Below, piece after piece: positions 1-9,675 of a stretch of 64,000 nucleotides of DNA. How positions within the stretch are numbered: position 1 is the first letter of the stretch; every line of letters begins with the position of its first letter. The position numbers and the translations under genes were made by a program. Source of the stretch: Mycocentrospora acerina (taxonomy: Eukaryota; Ascomycota; Dothideomycetes; Pleosporales); contig JAKUHH010000269.1 in NCBI GenBank assembly GCA_022701365.1, positions 1 through 64,000 on the forward strand. Direction: 5' to 3'. Below the pieces are notes generated by a model. That model saw only the letters and a program-made list of their open reading frames with translations, was not told where the DNA came from and made no database searches.

Positions 1-299
1 GTCTTTTTTGGTGAGCGTTGCTCTGTTGTTCGTTTCTTTGAAGCTCTAGGTTCTTATTCTTGTTCTACATTAATGTTAGAAGCTAGCTCATCTTCCCAGT
101 CCTCCATCTCCTCCTCATCTGAGTAGAGTGTAGAATAAGGGTTAACTGTTCTAGTACTAGGCCTAAGGCTAGGGCTAGGGCTAGGGCTAGGACTGGCTCT
201 AGCGCTTGTTCTAGGAAATTGAAAATCAGGTGGTTGGGGTCTATTTCTAGTGTTAGCAGGAGGGCTATTTCTAGCCTCTTGACGTTCTGGTGTAGTCAT
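1..299 (-). pseudogene. Disordered low-complexity protein, truncated by window edge, one internal stop
   Basis: I do not recognise this protein. Reading from the ATG at 299-297 it begins MTTPERQEARN and is rich in Pro, Arg and Ser, with a run of Ser-Pro dipeptides written by GCTAGG-type hexamers near 165-196. An acidic stretch (SDEEEMEDWEDE) follows. A TAA at 54-56 interrupts the frame, but the same frame stays open to the left edge and encodes a basic stretch (EPRASKKRTTEQRSPKK). The stop therefore looks like a CAA to TAA change inside a longer gene, not its natural end. Codons here are much less damaged than in the block to the right. The gene is divergent from the intron-rich forward gene that begins near 500, with about 200 bp between them. 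Upstream in-frame codons to 353 give only a non-ATG extension. Confidence 0.45.
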
Positions 300-353
300 G
301 GTCCGAGCGTTAAACGTTAAAAAAATCAACTTTGCAAAATTGCAGGATTGCAA

Positions 354-532
354 CCTAGCTGCACACCACCACCCTAGGCCCTAGGGCTCTAGAAATTGGA
401 GGAGAGACTGTCTGATGTGTGTTGAGATGATATCTGATGGAATATTGATGCCGCAGGCGTCAGAGCAGACGCGCTGAAAAAGGCAAAGTTGGTGTTTTTT
501 ATAGACCTATTTTGTGCTAGAAAAGAAATCCT
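354..532. other. Spacer between two divergent genes
   Basis: This short stretch lies between the reverse-strand ORF at the left edge and the first recognisable donor site (GTAAGT at 533) of the intron-rich forward gene. It would hold both promoters and the first exon of the forward gene. No clear TATA box or ATG could be assigned because of the RIP damage. Confidence 0.3.
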
Positions 533-3500
533 GTAAGTACTATTTTAGACATAACATGTTTAAAACATATTAAGAACATGTTAGAATTCTGCTAGCAACA
601 GACTATACTTTATTAGTTGTACTAGCTGGCAACTAGGTTAACAAAAAGGACTCTACTTCTATAAGAAGCTAGATTAAGATGTTAATATTGCCTAACGTGT
701 TTTACAAGCGAGTCGGCCATACAAGTGAGTCAGCTACCCACCAACTTTGATCACCTTTAAAGCCACTTATCTTAACAACGCGATGATGTAATATATAGAT
801 ATTTACAAGGTAGATTAAGTAGTATCTCATGTATCCTTTTTGCACGTATGTGAGTTATGCCCAGTCTCTCTACACTTTGTGCAGCGCGCTAGAGCCTAGC
901 AGCTTACGCCTAATTGCTCTCCTCCTTAATGCTCTTTATAAGCAATCTGCTGATTAGCCTTACGTTAAGCAAGTAGATCCTCTCTAGCTCTTTTTGTTAA
1001 CACTCCTTGCTTCTGTATATGCTTTCTCTTACGCTGTTTACGCGCTAACACTGCCTTATTAGCCTTCTTAAGGCTAGCAATATAATAGCGCATTAGCTTA
1101 GCTAAGAGCATTATTACCTTAGCTCTTTTCTTAAGCTAATTAATTGCTTTAATAATTAAGGCAGGCAATAAACTCTTATGCTGCTAAACGTGATTATGTA
1201 TTAACATTAATTAAGCCTTAAGCTTACGTACGTTGCTTGGTGTACAAGCCTCCTAAAGAGCCTCTAGCAGAGCAGTTAGAGTAGGTGTACGCAGCTGCAC
1301 GTTAAGCTTTAACAGAACAGTGTCTAGCTAGAGAGGCACAAGACCTGCGCCTTAAAAGGCTAAGCATATATTAGATAATGTAAATAATTAATTAAACGCA
1401 GCCTTAAAGGCAGGCAGAAACTTAAGCTTTGTAATATAGTTAATGTAGTAGCAGATTAGGCTCTTAACCTTATAACTGTACGCACGCTTTAACAGTAAGA
1501 AGCAGCTAACATTAAGAGGCTACAGCAGGTAAGATAAGTAAGGTGGCATATAGAGCATATATATATTGTTCTCCTTGCAAAGCTCTTAAAACTTAAGTAA
1601 GTAGTAGCTCTTATAGCTATTAAGGACAAGCAGGTAATGTGTACTAATAACACAAGTCTTTGTATAAGCGTTAAAGTGCTTTAGCTACTCTACTCCTAGC
1701 TTGTTATTTATCTAGCTGTTATTACTAACTGCAATTACTTAGTTGCGTAGGATATCCTTCTCCTTGTACTAGGCAGATAGGTAATATAGGCTAGCAAAGA
1801 TAAGGAACAGCAGGACTAACTAGCTAGCAGCGTTAATTGCAGCAATTAACGTTACCTACTCACAATTGCCTAGCTAGATAGCCTTTAGCTAGCCTTTCCT
1901 CTCTAACCCTGTTATAACAAGCTAAGTTATAATCTTGCCTATTATAAAGCTAGCCTTATTAAAGTTATAGATGTCCTTATTATAGATGCTGTACTTTGCC
2001 TTTATCTGCTCTACAAGCTTAAACTATCTCTTAATTAACATAAGATCCTTATATAGAGCTCTCTGTCTATTATACGCTTAATTAAAACGCGTTGTAAGAC
2101 TGTTAGTACGCTTAACAAAGTTGCGCAGCTAGTAGACACTAACATAACCTGCGCCGCGCGCAGCAAGCAGCTTATTAGCTATATCACGTACACCAGCATA
2201 GGTAGGCGCGAATCTACGTGTATTAAGGTTGAGTATATGTCTAATAATTACCTCCTCCTCTTGCTAAGAGAGCTTCTTTAAGTTAGGCTAGCAATCGCGT
2301 TAGGCAGGCTTCCCAGCGCGTTAGTTATTAAGCGTAGATTTTGGAACGTTATAGACTAACGCAGCGCATCTAGAGCTTTTTAGCTGCTGGCTATAAAGAG
2401 AAGATAAGGCAAGAAAGATATCAGATTTACTATAGGATAGTAGAGCATGTTGTGGTGGAGCTATTAAGATGAGTGGCTTCAAAGGTGATCAAAGTTGGTA
2501 GGTGGCCGACTCGCTTGTATGGCCGACTCGCTTGTAAAACACGTTACCTTTCTTTGCTCTTTAAGTTAGGTCTGCCTAAGAATAATAAAGAAGAGTGCTT
2601 TGTTGTTAATATAAGCATAACAAGGTTATAAAGCGTTGTAGTAGGTGAACTTTAAAAAGACGTTCTTAACATGTTTCTAACATGTTCTAGATGTTAACTA
2701 CTTGTAAGGTATAGGAAAACTTAAAATAGTTTCTTGCAAAGCTTATTTCTAAGTTATTGTTCTACAACACATAACATTATGTCCTTACTTTGCTGTAATT
2801 GCGTTTAGAACACATTCTTATGTTCCCCTACTGCCCTCTGTAATTATAGATAAAGAAAAGCACAATCTTCTCTTAGTGCTATGTCTAATGCTAACTCTAG
2901 ACCTAACATGTTATAAGTTTTAGATTAATGTGTTTAGAACATGTTTCTAACATATTTAGCTTAATTTCTTAACTTACCTTAGCTTAAAACGTTCCTTTCT
3001 CTGTATAAGTATTATTTAGTTAAAGATATAAATGTTGCACTTGCTAATAAGGACTAAATTTAGGCTATTATATCTTAAGAAAAGCTTATTTAGTTCCTTA
3101 ATAGAGGAGGTATAGATAGCATTATATATAAGTAGAGGATAGGACAGAAAAATCCTAAGACAGTACAAACACAATCTAAACACGTTCTTATTCTGTTTTT
3201 TAATAATATTAGGCATACATACAGCACGTCTTACCTTTTAAATAAAGACCTTATAATTATGTGTTTTAACACTTAATAAGCTAAAATTTTATTTTAGCAT
3301 AAGACTTTTTAAATAGACATATCTTTTAAGAGGCTAAGAGACAAATAGGCTAAAATTCTAATTACAACATTCTGAAGAAAGCATAATAGATATAGGTAAA
3401 AGTCTAACGCGTTCTAAACATGTTCTAAATGTGTTAACAAAATATAGTAATTACTTTAGGTTATATTATTACAAATTCAGAAAATCTAGATGTCTATTTA

Positions 3501-5690
3501 GAAGTATTTTCTAGGTATTTTAATCTTGTAGCTTAGCAGGCTTAATAGCCAGTTTATTAGTATTATATCTATAGATATAGTTTTATTAGAACTACACTTA
3601 ATATAAGTAATAAGCAGATAAAAGGTATGTTTATAGAGCAAAACATGTTTAGAATATGTTCTTAATATGTTCTTACAGGTCTTAGACTGTATCTTTAGAG
3701 CGTTAATCTAAAACACAGCTCTTAGCAACTCTAAATAATGTTGTGTGTTTAATTTTGCTAAGTTTATTTCTATTAGAGTATTACAAAGGCTGTCCTAGAT
3801 GTTCCTTAGACAGAGACTTTAGTCTAGGGTTAAATAAGATCTCTTCTAGAGGCAAAGTTAAAGTAACACTACATAGCTATTTATAATAAGATTATAGGTA
3901 TGCTCTTTTAAAAAAAGACATTCTAAACATGTTACTAACGTGTTTAGCTAATAAATAATTAGCTAGTGCTGTTAATTAGGCAAAGAACAAGAAAAATAAT
4001 ATCTATGCTGCTAGTATTGCACAGTGTTGCAGTTTTATGCCTCTTAAGATTTAGAATAGACTTGCACCTAATATAAATGCTGCTAAATAAGCTAGACAGA
4101 AGAGATACTGCACTAGGATTTAAAATATCTCTATAAGTTACAATTAATAAGTATGCATAGAACCTAAACATGTTCTAAACGCATTTCTAATGTATTTTAG
4201 TAGTAAACAAATAGATCTTTAAGATGTCTAAGAATAGGCTGCTAAAGAAAAGTATAGAATTTGTTACTCTTACAGAGGAGAACAAAGCGTAAGTATAAGA
4301 TATAATCTAAACAGAGGACAAGAAGAGAGTAAGTTAAATATTTAAATATCTTAAACATACTAATTATATTTAGAATGTAAACAGAACACATTAGACTTAC
4401 CTATTATTTTTTATAAGAATAAGATATCTTCTAGCTCTAATCTTATCTTACTGCTAGTAAAGAGATTACAATTTAAAGTAAAGAAAGTTCTAGTCTATTT
4501 AAATTTGTTAAATTTACAGAATAGAACTGTGCTTTAGTTAGCCCTAAGGTGCGTTGCTTTAAATATATTTATAACATGTTGCTAATATGTTCTTAGTTTA
4601 ACTCCTCTTATAGAATTAACAGTTAGTAGTTCTATATTAGATAAGGTTTCCTCTATAGAGTTAAAAGAAAGAAATAATAGAGCAGACTAAGAAGCACTTT
4701 AGATAAAGGTTTAAGAACTTAAATACTTACAACAGAAGGCTGCGTTTAAAAAGGAGTAATTACGTAAAAGACTAGAACAAGATTAGATTGTAATCTAAAC
4801 ACGTTTTAACTATTCTTAAAGGAGTCTAGCTTATAATTTAATTAATACTTATCTTAAATCTTTTATATAAATATGCAACATGTTATCTTTTTAATGTCTT
4901 TAACTCTTTTGTTTCTTCTAATAAAAATACATAACAAATTACTTCTTGCCTATATATGTTACTATTATTATATTGTAAACATGTTTCTAACATATTATAG
5001 CTAATTTACTAAAGCTATAGCTCTCTGTCTACTCTTCTATTATTAACGCTAGAACTATTATTAGATTAAAACAGCGTTAGATTTGTATTATATAGAGGAG
5101 AGATTTTTTGCAGATGTTGCTAGGATAAAGATAATAAGGATTTGTGCAAGGTAAAAAAAGTTTAAAACGCGTTATAAACATATTCTAACTAAGTAACAGA
5201 AAAAGTTTTTAGATTGTAGAGCACTAGTCTACTATATTAAACATAACTATCTAGAATACCTGCTTTCTCCTGCTAAAATTAGTTATACTTCTAAAAGAAG
5301 TAAAAGATTAGATATTAGATTCTTCTAATAGCTTTTAGACAGTTCTTTTACTAATAACTTTAGCAAACCTATTTAGAACATAGTTACAACATGTTTAGCA
5401 GATTAATTAATACAAGATCAGAGTATTATTAAGGATGCTTACCCTAAAGAAGAAGATTTAAAATAATCTTAAGTTTAAGAACAAGTTCTAAGCAAATCTT
5501 TAAGTAATTTACAATAAAGAAAAAGATTACAATTTAAAGTAGAAGAACAAATGCCTCTTCTACAAAAACCTCTATTAAATGTAAAATTATCTGTACCTCT
5601 TTACAAATTAAATAATATTCTTTAAAAGTAGGTAAAAGGCTAGGTAAGAGCTAAAGAATGTATTTACAACATATTAGTAACATGTTGCAG
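533..5690 (+). repeat. Family of near-identical introns (introner-like), forward gene
   Basis: At least twelve forward-strand introns share one architecture. A GTRNGT-like donor is followed by a 3' half built from the palindrome AACATGTT (or the CpG form AACGCGTT) repeated about 11 bp apart, ending CTAAC-ATGTT-n-TAG so that the branch site and acceptor lie in the repeat. Assigned introns are 533-584, 2641-2690, 2910-2959, 3163-3212, 3396-3447, 3625-3678, 3898-3947, 4151-4200, 4549-4596, 4975-5020, 5151-5199 and 5644-5690. The intron at 4329-4373 has GTAAGT and TACTAAT but lacks the palindrome. Another probable copy begins at 4790. Spacing between copies is about 185-285 bp once the pogo insertion is removed. 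The consensus core is AACATGTTTCTAACATGTT. Introner-like elements with hairpin potential are known in Dothideomycetes; whether this family is one of those described cannot be decided here. Confidence 0.65.
695..2544 (-). mobile_element. Fot1/pogo-type DNA transposon, RIP-degraded, with TIRs and TA duplication
   Basis: Terminal inverted repeats of about 75-80 bp (695-775 and about 2466-2544) begin ACGTGTTTTACAAGCGAGTC and are flanked by TA at 693-694 and 2545-2546, the target duplication of the Tc1/mariner/pogo superfamily. The left TIR differs from the right by transitions such as CGAGTCGG to TGAGTCAG. The reverse strand of about 2360-1150 encodes a recognisable pogo transposase (DDE_1): a YSIYNKDIYNFNKASF segment (family DIYNFDETGF), VITGLERKG, AINA, LLVLNSYKSYYL (family VLDGHxSH), ELCKENNI, MPPYLSYLLQPLNVSCF and GAGLVP. 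Many Trp and Gln codons are TAG or TAA, and the first catalytic Asp-Glu is changed, so the transposase is dead. It is nested in an exon of the surrounding intron-rich gene. Confidence 0.85.
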
Positions 5691-5859
5691 CTAAACCTTA
5701 ATGCCTGTTGTAAGATTCTTAAAGAGAAAAGTCTACCTCTTTTATATAATAACTATTAGCATAAAGGTATCTTAGAATGTACATTTAAAGAAAGTTGCAA
5801 CAAGAGATTATATTTTAAATTTTAAAATCTTATCTAGAAAGAACACGTTTGTAACGCGT

Positions 5860-6950
5860 TATAAACTTATTCTAGTATTCCTTTTGTTTCCTCTTAACAT
5901 CTTTCTTCTTATTCTTCCTCTTCTTTATTATCTTCTATATTATCCTCCTCTCTATTAACCTTTTCCTAAGAGGGCATGTTAAAGAATTAAAGGCTCTAGC
6001 AGGAAGTAGCCTTATCTTCTGCAAATCTAAATTAGCAAGCTAAAACATGTTATAAACATATTAAAAATGTGTTTTTAAGGATCTTATACTATATATAGCT
6101 TAACTATTCTGTCTGCACATATTGTAGGGGACTTGCTTATTATTTAACCTAAGCATAGTGTTTATATAGGTAAGATAAAGCTAAAACAGGTTATTATTGT
6201 GTTTAAAACACATTTTATAAGTGCTTACCTGTCCTGCCCTCTAACTAGAAGTGTGCTAAATAGGATCTTATTTCTTAATAATGTTTTAAGCAATAGTTAT
6301 GCGCAGATGTTTACATTCCTAGGCCTCTGCAGTCTTAATCTTTATTAAACAGTAATACTTAATTATTATAAGCTTATAGAATTCTATTAAGGTTAGCAAA
6401 ACGCGTTTAGAACATAATATAAACATGTTTTTGTCTACCCTTAACCTTACTTAGGTAGGTTCTACTTAGGCAACCTTTATTATTAGAAGGCATAACATTG
6501 TGTCTGTAGATCTTAATAATGTAGGTGCAGAGAGCACCCCTTAACTAGAATGTAGCCTAGTAATGTAAACAAAACATATTTAAAACGCAATAAGAACATG
6601 TTTAACTTACGCTACACAAAACATTAGTGCTAATCTTCTTATAACAGCATACTTCTCTATAGTCTATGTAGCAGAAACTAAACATGTTATTTCTGCTGCT
6701 AACAGTAAATAATAAAACCCCTCTAAGTAAGGTAAGAAAGGTGCAGTAACATATGTAAGGCTCCTTAAACATAATTAGAATGTAATAGGAACATAATCTA
6801 TAGAACACTAACATAGTTTTGCAGTACTAAGGCTATGTTATAGATCTGTTATTGTAGTAAGGCTTAAAGAACACAATTAGAACGTGTTAGAAACATGTTT
6901 AAATTAAATTAAGATTCTATGTTTGTATTAGAATAACGTTGTAGCGCTTG
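5860..6950 (-). pseudogene. Second RIP-degraded intron-rich gene, convergent with the first
   Basis: To the right of about 5860 the palindromic introns make better sense on the reverse strand. Candidates are 6611-6558 (GTAAGT to ATTACTAG), 6232-6185 (GTAAGC to TTTTAG), about 6448-6394 (GTAGAC to GCTAACC to AATAG) and about 6091-6042 (GTATAAG to TTTTAG), all 48-55 nt long. Further degenerate copies lie near 6785 and 6885. The reverse-strand segment 5990-5880 encodes a Glu/Asp/Lys-rich acidic stretch that would suit a C-terminal tail. I recognise no domain. The gene shares its intron family with the forward gene to its left, so both may belong to one mobile element or one duplicated block. Coordinates are approximate. 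Confidence 0.35.
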
Positions 6951-7138
6951 CTTAGTCTCCTGAATATAGACTAGTCATGGTTTGACTAAATTAAAACCCA
7001 AATGTAGCTTAGCGCATCCTTCTATGTCGGCCAAGGTTAATTTTCATGGTTACCTGACATGCCGACACGGTTCTTTCACCTAACTATGATCATTAAAAGT
7101 GTATTTAGTAGCAGGTAAATTTTCTTATTCTGCATTAA
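6951..7138. other. Transition from RIP block to ordinary sequence
   Basis: Base composition returns to normal here. GTCGGCCAAGG near 7026 and CATGCCGACA near 7058 form a weak inverted pair that could be the eroded edge of an element. No gene was seen. Confidence 0.2.
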
Positions 7139-7270
7139 ATGTCTTTTCTTACGTGACAAAACTCTTAATGTGCTGAAGATAACTAAAGATGGCGCGGAAA
7201 TCACGCACAACCCTACATAACATGCTCTTCAAACTATGCACGACAAAATGCGTAGATTCTAGAAACTAAG
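7139..7270 (+). mobile_element. 235-bp MITE family, left-end fragment
   Basis: The segment resembles the left half of the TA-flanked MITE family found throughout the window: a CTTACGTGACAAAACTCTTAATGTGC-like terminus, then GGCGC..GG.AATCACGCAC and AACATGCTCTT. No matching right terminus was found, so the copy is truncated or too degraded. The right side runs towards the 142 bp MITE that begins at 7331. Confidence 0.45.
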
Positions 7271-7330
7271 AAATACTTTTTAACATTAATTAGATTGTAG
7301 CAGCCCTCTTAAAAGCTTGAAATCTAGCTA

Positions 7331-7472
7331 ACGTCCATCCCTGCGTAGCGGGACACCTTGTGTGCCGGGACCGGCCAATCAGCTCGCTTAAATCACAGAC
7401 TTCTGTTCAAAATCTGCAAGTTGATTGGCTGGTCCCGGCACGCAGGGTGTCCTGTTACGCAAGGACGGACGT
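7331..7472. mobile_element. 142-bp MITE, copy 1, flanked by TA
   Basis: About 57 bp imperfect inverted repeats (ACGTCCATCCCTGCGTAGCG at the left, complement of CGCAAGGACGGACGT at the right) enclose a short core, with TA on both sides (7329-7330 and 7473-7474). It is nearly identical to the copy at 27052-27193. The ends resemble those of the longer 235 bp family, so it looks like a shorter related subfamily moved by the same Tc1/mariner-type transposase. The apparent ORF crossing it is the element read through and has no coding value. Confidence 0.85.
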
Positions 7473-7474
7473 TA

Positions 7475-8275
7475 TTTCTTCTTCATACCGTGTTCATCGC
7501 CGCGCACAGAGGAATGTTGGATTGAGAAAATTTCAGATTTTAAGCCAAGCATTGACATTGGAAAAGATCACTCAAATAAACACAATACGTGTACCACTAA
7601 TTAAATCGGATTGTGTCAATCTTACACTAGTTTGTTGTTGTTGTTTCTAAACTCTCTGTTAGCACAAGGATCCATTCCAGTATGACAGGCAGGCCTATAA
7701 CATTTCTATGGTCTATTTTCTGAAACATCATGAGACAGAACAGTGTATATCCTCCGGTGGACCACTTCCTGACACTTTGTTATTTCAAGATGATATTTGA
7801 GCTTCTTCGATTGTCTTGTTCAGGAATATGCAAATTGATCGCCTTGAGCCTCGACTTTACATCTTCTAAACCAAATTTCTGGCCCTATCAATCTCAAAGC
7901 TGTGGATGTAAGCATCAAACGATCTCAAAAACTTTGCTGCTTATTCTGTGATTGAATTCACTCATTTTCGTTGAAATCAAGCTTCACGAGCCAATGCTGG
8001 TCGATGACCGGCCTGGACACTGTCTCAAGGGGAGGTAGGGATGATCGCTATCATCATAATCAACCGTATCATGCGTTCTGATGCGTTCAAACTTGAAGGA
8101 TAGCAAAGCTAGATGGTTTTAGGATGCCGCTTTGAACTTCGCTTTCCAGGCTATATTTAACCAAGACAGCGCCTATAAACTTTCAAGATGCTCTTAGCTT
8201 CTGATACAGTTTTATCCTCCAATTAACTGTGCACTAATCTAGAGCTGTTTTTAATTTTAATTTGTGATCCCTACG
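7475..8275. other. Intergenic, upstream of the C2H2 gene
   Basis: No gene was recognised. Short ORFs here show no family features. The last 300 bp presumably hold the promoter of the zinc-finger gene; TATTTAACC near 8154 is a possible TATA-like site. Confidence 0.3.
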
Positions 8276-9097
8276 ATGGCACTCATCTTCCCAACACTGA
8301 AGCTGCAACAACATTTCAGACTCTCGACATACACCTCCTACTCCAACTGCACGCAGGGAAACGGATCTGATTGGCATGATTATCATATGGAATGCGTCTC
8401 TAGTTATCCTCAGCCTCCTATTTATATTCCAGAAGCTACCTACACCTATAACTGGCCTTATCTAAACTATGCGGAATCCTGCTTCCATTCTGCCTTGCCG
8501 TTATCCGACTCAACTCAGCAATGTCAGCAATATCAGCAACACAGTAGGGAAGAAAATGTCGTGCAGAATCTTTCTCTTACTGGAAATATCACATACAATG
8601 GAGGCGATAGCTACAACAGATCTTGGAATGCTAGGATTCCACTGAATAGGGAAATGCTACAATTGCAGCCTTTAACGCTCCATGAACTTCACCACTCTAG
8701 AGTGGACGTTTCCTTTTCGTCAGGATTTAACAAAATTACAAAGAAAAATAACCAAGGGCGATATCAATGTTATTTCTATGAAATCATTGACAAAGAAGGT
8801 CGTCTTTGCGATAGAAGGTATACGCGCCAAGAACACCTTCGAAGACATATCAGAACGGTGCACGAGAAACACAAGAAACACATTTGTGAAGTACGTGACT
8901 GCAGAAAACACTTCTCGCGCGCAGACAACCTGGTTATGCATTACAAGACACACTTAGATACAAGTTCGCAAGCGGGAAGAAACAAAAGGATGTCTCTTGT
9001 TGAACTGGCAGAGGCTTTGGGACCAGAAAAAATTAGTGCAATCCCCTGGCTAGAGCGGAAAATTAGCGTGAGTAACAACTGTTGGAGCAAGTCATAA
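8276..9097 (+). CDS. C2H2 zinc-finger protein with two C-terminal fingers
   Basis: This single open frame encodes about 273 residues from the ATG at 8276; an in-frame GTG twelve bases upstream is less likely. The N-terminal half is Tyr, Ser, Gln and Asn rich and looks disordered. Two C2H2 fingers lie at residues 165-196 (long Cys-Cys loop, then RRYTRQEHLRRH.RTVH) and 204-226 (CEVRDC..FSRADNLVMHYKTH). The paired RQEHLRRH and FSRADNLxxHxKTH helices are those of BrlA/Msn-like fungal regulators, so a nuclear DNA-binding role is likely. All zinc ligands are present and there are no internal stops, in contrast to several neighbours. A strong donor-like GTGAGT at 9068 lies 10 codons before the stop, so the true C-terminus could continue in another exon, but I could not find a convincing one. 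Confidence 0.7.
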   Translation: MALIFPTLKLQQHFRLSTYTSYSNCTQGNGSDWHDYHMECVSSYPQPPIYIPEATYTYNWPYLNYAESCFHSALPLSDSTQQCQQYQQHSREENVVQNLSLTGNITYNGGDSYNRSWNARIPLNREMLQLQPLTLHELHHSRVDVSFSSGFNKITKKNNQGRYQCYFYEIIDKEGRLCDRRYTRQEHLRRHIRTVHEKHKKHICEVRDCRKHFSRADNLVMHYKTHLDTSSQAGRNKRMSLVELAEALGPEKISAIPWLERKISVSNNCWSKS

Positions 9098-9369
9098 CGT
9101 TCAATAGTATGTGTGAGGATAGGATTCACTGAAAACATCTATCAAATGGTCACAAAACAATTGAATTACTACGGAGTAATAAGGAAGTTCCATGCCAAAT
9201 ATTTGACTAATATATCAATCAACGCTACTATTTTGATAAAGACATCAGGCTCCACTACAGCCTTGCGAACTTGCGTGAAATAACTAGTGTCAGGTCCTAG
9301 GCTGAAATTTTCACAAGGCTGGCCTAGGATCGATGGCGGGAAGAAAATTGCAGTAGATTCTACTCCTGG

Positions 9370-9675
9370 GCGAGGGCTGCCACAGCTAGTGCTTGCACGG
9401 CGTATAGTAATTAGGACAATGTATAGAGACTTTTGGTAGTACCACTTCAAGTTTAAGCACGGGGACGCCAACATGCACTGCGCGTGCGGGCGCTCTAAAA
9501 CACCAGAGCACATGGGACGATGCGTAGGGCCTCTTATAGTATTTCCCAGATGGCCACTATGACCTACAACCTCCCCAGAAACAAGGAGCGAGACAACGGG
9601 GTACCGAGCAGCACTACTAGAAAACCTTGACATCCAGATCTCCCTTGAAATAACAAAAGTATACTTAATCCCCTC
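9370..9675 (+). pseudogene. LINE retrotransposon C-terminal relic (CCHC-type zinc knuckle)
   Basis: The forward strand encodes the end of a non-LTR retrotransposon polyprotein: LPQLVLARR, a stop within DFW-stop-YHFKFKHGDANMH, then CACGRSKTPEHMGRC and FPRWP. This matches the pattern of fungal LINE C-termini, where a CxCG..K.PEH...C knuckle follows the RNase H region. At least two in-frame TAG/TGA stops interrupt it. Only about 300 bp remains. The longer reverse-strand ORF over the same bases is a shadow. Confidence 0.6.

Larger units (their letters stand above)
500..5840 (+). pseudogene. RIP-degraded intron-rich gene of unknown function, interrupted by a pogo element
   Basis: Forward-strand exons of about 130-220 bp alternate with 45-55 nt introns bearing GT donors and AG acceptors. 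Between introns the reading frame is open except for TAG and TAA codons, as expected if CAG, CAA and TGG codons were changed by CpA to TpA. Three examples are the exon 3679-3897, the exon 3948-4150 and the stretch 5450-5643. The stretch at about 4690-4789 reads as a Gln/Lys/Glu/Leu-rich coiled coil once TAG/TAA are treated as former Gln. A phrase coding RLQFKV recurs near 4465 and 5530, hinting at an internal repeat. A complete pogo-like element sits at 695-2544, between the first and second introns. I recognise no domain. An intron-rich gene of a large mobile element is the best guess; an ordinary gene duplicated and then hit by RIP is also possible. Confidence 0.5.

Noticed and set aside
165..196. 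CTAGGG-type hexamers resembling telomeric repeat
   Set aside because: The unit is GCTAGG/GGCTAG, not TTAGGG, has about five copies only, and encodes the Ser-Pro run of the reverse-strand ORF.
3016..3216. Reverse-strand ORFs in the AT-rich block (also 4171-3959 and 6814-6602)
   Set aside because: They overlap the forward introns and arise from low GC; the intron-bounded reading on the other strand is more consistent for the first two.
7360..7650. ORF starting MCRDRPISSLKSQTS, also present at 27081-27302
   Set aside because: Both are the same 142 bp MITE read through in frame into unrelated flanks. Similarity stops at the MITE edge.
9169..9633. 154-codon reverse-strand ORF
   Set aside because: The opposite strand carries the recognisable LINE C-terminal knuckle, so the ORF is its antisense shadow.
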